NCBI GenBank assembly: GCA_903813345.2
Contig: CAIIXF020000012.1
Coordinates: 5,623,318 to 5,687,317, forward strand
Origin: Owenia fusiformis
Lineage: Eukaryota > Annelida > Polychaeta > Sabellida > Oweniidae
Length of the DNA stretch: 64,000 nucleotides
Reading direction: 5' to 3'
Part shown: piece by piece, positions 45,801 to 57,800 of the stretch
Layout: each line of letters starts with the position of its first letter
Numbering within the stretch: position 1 is the first letter of the stretch
Position numbers and translations under genes: made by a program
The notes under the pieces: generated by a model
What the model was told of the DNA's origin: nothing
What the model saw: the letters and a program-made list of their open reading frames with translations, nothing else
Database searches by the model: none

Positions 45801-48800
45801 CAACATTGCCAATCATACAGTTGATTACAGAGAAGTTCCTTCCAGCTGTCTTTCAACAACATCTAGACAAAACTCCTAGTTTTGCTTCTGTCGGGAAAAA
45901 CTTTTTCACCATGTGATCCCATCATATTTTGGCATTTTTATCAAATTCAGATCAATTCATAATATGTATAGTTTTAACTCAGCTCCTGTGGCATGCACAT
46001 TGATAATATATATGTTGAATATTTACCAGGTTCATTGGCACAGTCGGCATTATCTCTACACCTATGGCATACACAATCAATACATACACCCTGACAGTGA
46101 CTGTCGACCACACATTCATAACCTGAAACATTATACAGCCATTTATAGTTTAAATATATTACTGTATATGTGGAAAGATGGAAATCTTGAGACAGTGAGT
46201 GACACCACCAATGTCATCATCCTAGGATCAACTAAATATACTCTACCTGTCACAGAATCACTGACGGTGGTTCGGGGAAGCTAAGACACTAGACTCTGTC
46301 TCTCAGGTCCCCTAAACAAGATCGCTCACCATTTGACACAGATTGCATGACTTGCTGTGTGTTCATAACGGGTGATGTCTCTAGACATGGTCTAAGTCAC
46401 CACTCCCAAAACTATTTTTATTGTATTCAAATGTGGGCTTTATATCATGAAATAATAAAAAGCTGCCATAAAGTTAATATAAAGGAAGGGAATGACTGAT
46501 AGAATACAAACCCTTTGTGTAAAACCTTTGAAGTCAATTAACTGAAGCTGTAACACATGTAGTTAACGATGCAGGAACTTCTTTTACTGTCATATGATCT
46601 TTGTTTAAAGTGTCAGCAGAAATGCTCCTTCTGGTTGATAAAGCCATGAAAATGTTTTTGTAAATTTATTTATGAACTTGTGAAATAAATAGTATTCATT
46701 TTTTGTAAACATTTGACTCATTTGCCTAGTTTTTTTCATTTGGAATTTATAAAGTGTTTTTTTTATATGACACATACCTGTGTTGGTTAATATAGACAAT
46801 TTAAATGTTAGAAAATCCTTCAATTCATTATAGAACTCGAGAGAAGCAGAAATCTTTGTTTGCAGGGTTGCATCTTCCGCACTTACGCCAGATGATTGGA
46901 GTTCATTCAACACTAATTGCAAAAAATTTATGTCTGTATTGACAATTAATGTAAGATGAATTTGGATGCCTTCTGCTGCAGCTTTCCTTTCCTCACATGA
47001 ATTCATATTATCAAGGGCAAAGTTGCAGTTATCTGCTAACATGTAGAGCTTCCATAACCGAGCTCTTCCGCCATTTACATTGAAATGCAATGTAATTAAT
47101 CCTGTTTCAAATTGAGATCCCTATAAAAGAAGAAATGATATAAACTGTTATGCATGGCAACCCAAAAAGTGAGCCCTGGGTTTATTCATGATAGAGTTTC
47201 CTACTTACAGCTTTTTCCCAAATTAGACCTTAGCTCAAAATTAACTCAAAATAGCCTCCCAATTGAAAATCAAAAAAATGAATGTTTTGTTTTTGTTTGA
47301 TTCACTCTAGAGTTAATATGAGTGGCTCTATAACATTAACTTGATGTTTTGTATGGTTGGGATTTGCTACACTCTGGAGTTGCCTAAAAAAGTCTGATTT
47401 AAGTGCTAGGTCTGCTCTTAAACGGTTTAGTTTAATTTCAATAGATCATTTTATATTCAATTTTGTTGTCAACACTGACCTAGGGTTTGGGTTATACATT
47501 TGGTTTTATTATACCTTGACTTAAAGACTGATATTGAGGGACTGCGTTTAACTTCAGGTGAAATCATTTTCCATATTCTTATTGGTGCAACGGCAGGAAA
47601 GTTTGTAAATTTCATTGAATATTTTGCTGGAATATTATATTCATGCTGGGCACAAAGTATACGCTCTGTACCTGGATTTTAAGTTCATTGTATATAGATT
47701 GTACGTAACTAGGAGCCTTGTTTTTGGATACCTTGTACATTAGAATTGCCGTTTTTTCTTTTCTTCTCTGACTAAGTGTTTTTCAGTTTAGTGAATTCAA
47801 GACTTCGATTTCAGAGGAGCCCTTAATGGTCCCAGACACTAACAAGGCGGCTCTGTAGTGTAACCTATCCAAGGTAGTTAGGGCATAGTGTGGTGAACAA
47901 TTATAAAAGATTGATCCAAATTCTATTTTTGGCAAAATGAACGATAGGTACATTCTTTCAAGGTGTTTGGATGAAATTTTATTTTTCAATGCTGTAAGTG
48001 GATTAAGCATTTTATCAATTTTGACTTTCAACTGAGCTATTAATGTTCTTTGAAGTTCTATAACATTAACTTGATGTTTTGTACAAGTTGTTGTTTCTCT
48101 AGTTAAACTTACCAAAACAATTGTGTTTGTTATATGATCAGAAGTTTGTGTTATGTAGCTGTCTGCTGGTGGCTCTATAACATTAACTTGATGTTTTGTA
48201 CAAGTTGTTGTTTCTCTAGTTAAACTTACCGCAATGATTGTGTTTGTTAAATCACCAGAAGTGTATGTTATGAGACTGTCCACTACTGGCTCTATAACAT
48301 TAATTTGATGATCACAAAGATTAGGTTGACCTGAAATATGAAGAGGAATTAGTGGTAAATGACTAAACTTGGAGGAGGTGTGAGGTTCAGAATTAGGGAA
48401 GGACAAAATACACTGAGTGGCATGTGGCTGAGAGGCTTCTCCTTTAGGAGGCAGGGACCCCTAAATTTAAAATACTGACTTCTAGTTTGTTTAATGGGTT
48501 TACCATTAACTCTTGTGATAGGCCAGCTCAAGGTAAATTACTGTCGTTTGGTTACTTTTTCGTTTAAGGATGCAGTACCAGGTCAGCGTAGAAAAAGTTC
48601 CAGACATTAGATTTTGCTCAATAGAGCTGGCACCTTTCGAACCCTGGTTTTCGTATCCACTAATTGCGACTCAAGAACAAGTTTTCCCATAAAAGTGAAA
48701 GGGATAAAATATGCTTGATAAAATGTTTGCAATTTAATTCTTTTCTGGAAACACCATTATCGAAATAAACTATAATTTTTGAATAAGACTAAATGCGAAA

Positions 48801-51800
48801 ATGACGTTCTTGGGAGCTAGCTTTCTCAAACCGGAAGTCAAACCTGCGCAAACAGACGTGAAAACCGACCCGGTACTGCATCCTTAACCTTTAACTGTAG
48901 TGATGTGGCGCCTCAAGGTGGATTACTGGCATTTAGAAACTTTATTGGTTTAACCTTTCACTCCTCTGATAGGCCATCTTAAGATGAATTACTGGCATTA
49001 AGTAACTTTATTGTTTAACCAAAGTTTAACTCCAGTGATAAGCCAACTTAAAGTGAATTGCTGGCATTTAGTTACTTTATTGGTTTAACCTGTACTCTGG
49101 TAATATGCCACCTCAAGGTGAATGACTGGGATTTAGTTACTTATTGGTTTAACGTTTCACTCCAGTGATAGGCCACCTCAAGGTGAATTACTGGCATTTA
49201 GTTACTCTATTGGTTCTAACTTTTCAATTCATTTTTTTCATTCAATTCATTTTATTTTAAATGTTTCAGATACAGTATTTCACATTGACATGAAAAGACA
49301 CTGCGTGGGGTGTATAAGTTCCATGTTTAACATACAATATATCATTTATTAAATTAAAAGTCGGGTTCTATGGAAACAAAAATATGACAAAACATAAAAT
49401 GCATCATTATAAAATACAAGTAATGAGAAGAAAGCATTTTTCAAAGTAGATCTAATAATGACTTTGCAAATCAAACTTAAACTTTCGTTCAAATGATTTG
49501 ATGTTTAGATATTTTGAGATCAAGTGAAAGAGTATTGTAAAGTAATGGGCCACTTGTTTCAATTGATTTTCTTCCAATTTCTGTTCTGAACTTTTTACAG
49601 TTACATGTAAATTCTCATTAATTCTTGTGTCATGATTATGAATTGCTGTTCCTGGAACGAATAAATGTTTGAATTATTGAAATGGAAATTATTATGGTGA
49701 TTCTGAAACAGTTTTCTGAACAAAGCTACCGTAGCTGTTTGTAGTTTATTGATGTCAAAAATATTCAATATTTTCAGTTTTGAAAAAAGTGGTCCTGAAA
49801 GAGCTAGACGATCAGAATAAGTGATAACTCTTAAGAATTTCTTTTTCACTTGGCACCTTTTGAGGTGGATTCCGGCTATGGCATTAATGGTTGAGAAATA
49901 GGTATCGAAACCAGCCATAGTTTTCTCCTGATGACCATTGTGAATTATTGTGTTTTATGGATTATGGCGACAGCTTTTGTGAATGGATGTTGACCATTTG
50001 AAACGCCTATGGACTTGGAGACTGTGGATTTTGTCTATCCCACATCGTATTGGCTATCAATTTCTAATTTTTTCTTCAACATGTATTGTAATGACTTTAG
50101 TATGAATGAAATGTCCCTTGGTGTTCTGGTCTTGGATTGTGATATCGGTTCTTGAATGGTAGGGGGAAAGGGGGTATGAGACATTGTTTCGATCTTTTCA
50201 CGTTAGATCATGGTTTTGGGCTATATGGGGTTTATTTTTCTTGACTGGTATGCACTTAGAGTTTGCTTTTTCTTGCTAAGTTCCATTACAACTTTTACTA
50301 GTGCTTATATATTTTACAGAACATACAACTTTTGAATAAGAATTTTAATGGCATTTCCCCATAAAAGGTTACAATAGCTTAAGTAGGAATAAATCATGGA
50401 GTAATAGATAGTGGTCATTGTATTTAAAGTCAGTCTATGTCTAGTCTTGTAGAGTAGTTCTATCAAGTTAGAAATTTTTGTACAGATAGCATTTATGTTA
50501 TCTGTACTTTTGCAGTTGGAGCTACCCCCCCCCCCCCCCCTCCAAGAAAGAAGACCCACTATGTGGTCACCAATGTCTTATCTTGATCACATTGATGTAT
50601 GTTGTTTCATAAAGGTGTGTTAATGAATTCAGCAGAACCTTTTAAAAGTCAGTTGGTTTCACCCTTAAAGATATTAGCAAATATTTGACATGAGTAAGAA
50701 ATATAAAATGAATTCTAAAATTATTGAACATTTTGAATGCTTCTAAACATAATGTATTATTTCTAATCATTGTCAGAATATTATGTAAATTTGAATATTA
50801 TTAAGTTAAAAATAAAGAAATAAAAAAATTGAAAAAGTTCTTAGGTTCACTCACCTTGCAGACATCCACAGTTAGTACAATCACAGGATGGTGTATCAGA
50901 TGTATCTTGAATGCAAGTTATTGTATAAGGGCAATTGGGACAAACCCCTCTATCACATGTTATATCTAGAATAAAACAAATAATTAATGTGAATCCCGAA
51001 TGCAAAGGCAATTGGGACAGTATAATAAGTTATATCTAGAATAAAACATCAAATATTATACAAATATTTAATTCTATTGAGGTGAATACCAGTGCATCTT
51101 TCACAACTGATATTCCCTGAAGCCATTTTGGTATTTGATTATTATGTTTAAATGCAATATTTTCATGACAACTCATATTAATATACTTCAAGTTGCCAAA
51201 ATCATTTTGAATGAATGAAAAATGAACATTGCCAAAATGAAAAATTACTTTATGTTCAGTTTAGTTTATTTATAGTGGAAGGTTCATATTTTAAAGTCTA
51301 TGTGAGTAATTATTTTTATAAGACATCGGCTTTTTGAATATAACAAGATTATTAAGTTGTCAAAGAGATTTGAAAAAACTTTCTTTCTAAATATTCTTTG
51401 CACAGATATACTCACCACTCCTAACATAAGGTGCGACATAAAATACTGTCCCCAATATCAGAATCGATAGCATCATGCGGCTTTACCCGAGATAATCTCA
51501 AAAAGACTGATGTGATTTCAAGCTTATATTTCCACTTTCCAATTAATTGCTAGTTTATCAGTCTTCAATCAGATATCATTTGCATATGTTGCCAATTTTT
51601 AAAACTATCAGAATAGAAGATTTGCCATATCCCTTTAATATCTCATTAAAGTCTCGTTTCAAGGAAAGGACCACGTGACATATTGCAAGTGATTTTAGAC
51701 AATCATATCTTTCACCGACTTTCTGGGCACAAATATGGTGGTTTTTATTAAAACAATATGTTTTCTTTCAAGTGTAGTACACATGATGATAAAAATATCA

Positions 51801-54800
51801 ATCAAACAATACGAAAAATTACATGTATGAATAGGGACCCCATGTCAAGAATTTTTTCAAAATGTTCAACCCATTTACTCAAAAGAGAATCTTCTTTTTC
51901 TGATTTTTATTGCATGAAAAGATTATTTAACAAGGGGTCTAAAACTTATTTAATGTATTGTAGAAAAAACTTTTGATATGCTTGAATTAAGAAAAACAAG
52001 ATCCTCTTTTTTAGAAAATAAGCCTTACATTTTTGAAAAAGTGCCAAGGTGCCATTAAAGACTCAAATTATCTTCTATTTGATAACATTTTTGAGATATG
52101 TGCACAATCTTCTAGTCAAACATTGATTTATACTGTTAATATCAGCTTGGTTTCAATCTGTTAGGATTCTTCAACACTTAGAAAAAGCTAAATCCCCATT
52201 AAAACTTAAAAAGTTTTTTTCACTCTTGAGGCTAATAATTACTAAATTAGGATTCCAATATTGAGGATAATAAGATCACCTAGATACACGTCAGTGGTGT
52301 TTTAAATTAATCAAAATTGAAATATTTGATAAATCAAGAAATTAAGCATTTGTGCCAGTTTTGTCTATCATATATTCAGCCCAACCAAAATGACTGCTGC
52401 CATCTATTTGTCCGTGCATACACAAAATCGTCGATTGGGGGTCATAGAGTGGTATGGTATCTGTTGTTATCAAGCTACAATCTCTTAGAAGATAATTGAA
52501 TAGATATTCAAATTAAAATGTCAGTCCAGTTGGTCATATAGAACTGTCAATCATTATAATTGGAGAGTCAATCACCTGAAAGCACTGTCAGTCATTCTAT
52601 AGCAATTGCAATAATTTTAGAGTGATTCATATTCTGTTATAATTTGTATTCAGGAAGTTTGATCAAAGCAATGGTAAACTTCATTTGTTGCATTGTAGAA
52701 TGAAATTAATTAACTACTTTGCATGTAAATGATATTCTTAAATTTGCTTTTTGGAAATATTAGAGAGTTTTCGCACGGCGTGAAAGTACAACTTATAATG
52801 TATACTTATACTTATAAGCAAACGTACAAGGTGTTTCATAATGTGGGCTTTTCGTCAGGAAAGATCTTCTCAAACTGTAATAAATAAAGGTCAAAGGGAT
52901 GTCATTTGTTCTTTTATGAATTTTATCATGTTTAGTTGATCCAAATGTGTTTGTCTAGAATAAAATAGGCTCATATATAGTACGTATGTTATAGACCTGT
53001 CTCTTCTCAAATTGACTTTTTGGAGATGCTCGTTATGAAACACCCTGTATGTCATTTGTTGAGCTACTGAATGGGTTGTTTCCAGGAATTGCTAGAACCT
53101 ACTGGTTTGATTGGTGTTTCAAATTGATGGTTAAAGTATTTGATTGGATACTGTTCCTACTCAGCCTATTATTTTTTAAAAAATGCTTGCGGTCAATTGT
53201 TCCACACACATTCGGGTAAAGCTTTATACGGAGATCCAACTGTATACGTTTATCATCTCGTATATATACCGTTTTGTTAGTTCATTGAACTAATACTGAT
53301 CATGAAAACTTTGAAATAATCAACTTGTTTGTGTAATGACTGACTTTAAAGGATCATGACTCACTTTAAAGGATCGTGTTTATAATACACTACAACTACT
53401 AGGACCCGGAATCAAGCATTTAATTATAATGAGCATAATATGCATGTGCAGATGACAGTGCATTCACAGTCTCTAGTTGATGGAGCTTCTCTATATCGGG
53501 AATAGTTATGTTCCATTAAGTGCAATTTGAAATTGATTTTAGTAAATATAATAGTTCGACATGACCCTTTAAAGTATACATATAAGTTGTACTTTCACTT
53601 ATGTGCGAAATCTCTCTATTAAATTTAACAAAACTTTTAAGAAATATGTACATTATATATTTCTATTAGAGTGTCTAATTATGTCAAGACTACAAGTTGT
53701 GGGACATGTTGTTATAGTCTCCAACCTTTAAGACAGGTGTTGGTGCTCAGCGGACGGCAGTCTGTGTTTGTTTGTACAAATGACATTGTATCTGTAACAA
53801 ATGGCAGGTGGTGGCAGTTTGTATGTTAATGCCTTGTTTTTTGGTAATGATTTGAAATATTACTTTATAGTCTCTTTCTTGGAAGTAATGTGAATCATTT
53901 GTAAAATTGAAATGATCTAAATCTTTTGGTAGTAAGATCAAACAAAGGGATCCTATGTTAGCTTCAACATGCAGCTTGTGCATTATTCTACACTGTATTT
54001 TTTATTTCAGATCGTTTCTTAAAGGTTATAGAGAAGGCCTAGTCTGAGTCCTCTAGTAGTAAGATCAAAGAGAGTGATCCTATTTTAGCCTCCACATGTA
54101 GTGCATGTACATTATTTTACAACAGTGCTTGTATATTATTCTACACTGTACTTTCTTTATTTCAGATCCTTTCTTAAAGGTTAAAGAGAAAGCCCAGTCT
54201 AAGTCTTCTAGTAGTAAGATCAAAGAGAGTGATCCTATTTTAGCCTCCACATGTAGTGCATGTACATTATTTTACAACAGTGCTTGTATATTATTCTACA
54301 CTGTACTTTCTTTATTTCAGATCCTTTTCTTAAAGGTTAAAGAGAAAGCCCAGTCTAAGTCTTCTAGTAGTAAGATCAAAGAGAGTGATCCTATTTTAGC
54401 CTCCACATGTAGTGCATGTACATTATTTTACAACAGTGCTTGTATATTATTCTACACTGTACTTTCTTTATTTCAGATCCTTTCTTAAAGGTTAAAGAAA
54501 AGGCCCAGTCTAAGTCTTCTAGTAGTAAGATCAAAGAGAGTGATCCTATTTTAGCCTTCACATGTAGTGCTTGTACATTATTTTACAACAGTGCTTGTAC
54601 ATTATTCCGAGCTGCACTTGTTATTTCAGATCCTTTCTTTAAGGTTAAAGAAAAGGCCCAGTCTAGGTCTTCTAGTAGTAAGATCAAACAGAGATTTTAC
54701 TTCAACATGCAATGCTTGTGCATTATTCTACACTGTACATGTACTTTCTTTATTTCAGATCCTTTCTTAAAGATTATAGAGAAGGCCCAGTCTGAGTTCT

Positions 54801-57800
54801 CTAGTAGTAAGATCAAACAGAGGGTTCCTATGTTAGTTCAACCTGCAGTGCTTGTATATTATTCTACACTGTACTTTCTTTATTTCAGATCCTTTCTTAA
54901 AGGTTAAAGAGAAAGCCCAGTCTAAGTCTTCTAGTAGTAAGATCAAAGAGAGTGATCCTATTTTAGCCTCCACATGTAGTGCATGTACATTATTTTACAA
55001 CAGTGCTTGTATATTATTCTACACTGTACTTTCTTTATTTCAGATCCTTTCTTAAAGGTTAAAGAGAAAGCCCAGTCTAAGTCTTCTAGTAGTAAGATCA
55101 AAGAGAGTGATCCTATTTTAGCCTCCACATGTAGTGCATGTACATTATTTTACAACAGTGCTTGTATATTATTCTACACTGTACTTTCTTTATTTCAGAT
55201 CCTTTCTTAAAGGTTAAAGAAAAGGCCTAGTCTAAGTCTTCTAGTAGTAAGATCAAAGAGAGTGATCCTATTTTAGCCTCCACATGTAGTGCTTGTACAT
55301 TATTTTACAACAGTGCTTGTACATTATTCCGAGCTGCACTTGTTATTTCAGATCCTTTCTTTAAGGTTAAAGAAAAGGCCCAGTCTAGGTCTTCTAGTAG
55401 TAAGATCAAACAGAGATTTTACTTCAACATGCAATGCTTGTGCATTATTCTACACTGTACATGTACTTTCTTTATTTCAGATCCTTTCTTAAGATTATAG
55501 AGAAGGCCCAGTCTGAGTTCTCTAGTAGTTTATGTTTTATGTTTATGTTTCTTTATTTGGACCATAAATTGATCATACAAATACATACTGGTATATATTA
55601 AGTAAAATAAATAATATTACAATTTTACAGTGATAGTAAAGGTTGGTGGTGGTGTACAGAACATGTAATTATATGCCCCTTGGGTTTGATGATTGCTTTA
55701 ATGCATCCCTGTGCATTTCATAAATAGCATGTATTGTCCTCAATATTAATAGACAGTCCCTATCTCCAAACTGACTACTGTCCAGGATAAGTCTTATCTT
55801 TTCTAAATCAGTGCCATATAGGTTACTGTTCTCAATAATATTGTTTAATTGATGACTTAAATGCTCAACTGCCTGGCAGTGAAATAATAAGTGTTGCAGT
55901 GTCTGCACTGCCCTATGACAAAGTGGACATGTCTCACTATCTTTATATTTTTCGCAAATGAGTGATGAGTTTCCACACAAAAGTCTCACCAGGGTTATAC
56001 ATGGTCTAATTAGGTATGGGTCATTTTTTGCCAATATCCACCACTTAATGGGTTTGATAACCTTAACAACATTTCTGAACGTACTGAGAGACCTGTACAT
56101 CATACAACTAGACCTCCATTTTTCCAACTCATGTCTGTGCAACACATCCTTAACAATACTTTTCCACTGTGATTTCGAGACAGATACTCCATAGAAAAGC
56201 CATTGCATTACATGATCTATTAAGTTGAACCTTTCAGCTATGTTAAGAATATCCCAGATAGGAGAATGACAATTGTTCTTTTTGTGGGTAAGTGTGCTGT
56301 TCAACCATTGACACACTCTTATGATGGCAATTTTCTTATAGACAACATCCACTGGTAACATGAGTAACTGCCATAAAAACATGAGCTTTCTTTGTAAGAT
56401 TATAGTTGTAATATTATTCCACCCTAATGGTGCTAAACATGCACTGTTTGCCGTATTAATAGGAAGACCCTGCAGTTGTTTCGCTATTTTAATATGTGTG
56501 TTTTCATAGATATTCATTTCTTTTTCAGTCAGAACAATCGCTTCTACTCCATATGTCACTGATGGCACTACAATACTCCAATATATGTTTGATGCAGTAA
56601 GGGGATTATACCTTACAGTGTCCATGGATACTAGTCCAATCCCTGCATTCATTGTCATGCGTCCAGTCCTACATTTTTCATTGACATATGGTGTATTATC
56701 TCCAGTTGATGACAAGTCGACTCCAACATGTTTACACACATTGGTTATTTCCAATACAGTCCCTGATAGTGTTAGTTCCTTAGGCTTTTGTGTTTCATGA
56801 GTATTCGTGGGTGGGAAGTAAAGAACTTGTGTTTTATTTGGGTGGTACCTATATCTCCATTTTTTACTATGGTTAAATATAATATTCAGCAATTTTTGCA
56901 TGTTATTAGCATCTATAGCTACCAGGGTCATGTCATCAGCATATGCTGGGCATGTAAGCTTCAAGTCCCCAATTCCAGCTCCTAGTCCAGAAGCAGCTAG
57001 ATCCTCCAATAGGCCAGATGTGAATCGCATATAGAGGTACATCGACAGGACCCCGCCCTGATGGACTCCCTGTAATACATTAAATGGTTGTGATAATTTA
57101 TCTCCTATTCTGATGACACATCTGTAATTATTATACCATATATTGATAATTCTCCACATTTTTCCATGTATACCCTGCTTGTAAAGAATATACATGAGAC
57201 CCTGTATCCAGACAGAATCGAATGCTTTCCTCACGTCCACTGCTGTAACGTAACACTTCCCCCCTCTTTCAAGATTGTAGGCAATTGTCTCTCGGAGAGT
57301 GACAGATGTTTGTAAACACGAACAGTGTAGTTTATTACCACCTTGAAGTTCATGTATATCCTTTACTCGCTTGTTTTGCATAGAGCGCATAAGTAATAAT
57401 CTTTCAAACAACTTACTAAACTGTATCATCAATGTTATGCCCCTATGATCATCTTTATTAAGTGGGTCCTTCTGGCCCCCTTTAAAAAGTGGGATTAAGA
57501 TTCCAATTTTAAAATATTCTGGAACATATTCTTGATATATGATACAATTCATCAAGATTGTAAGGATTTCTAATACACAAGGGCCACCATATTTTATATG
57601 TTCCGAAGTGATATTATCATGTCCTGGGGCTCTTTTAGGTTTCATTAGATGTACCGCCTGCTCTAATTCTGTATTTGTGAAAGGGTCCTCCATATTGTCA
57701 TCTCCATTGCTTTTTGAAGACTCCATCATGTTAATCAGTTCATTTTCAATTTGTTGCTTGTGTACATCATCATACAGAATGTCATTTTTTGGGGTAACCA

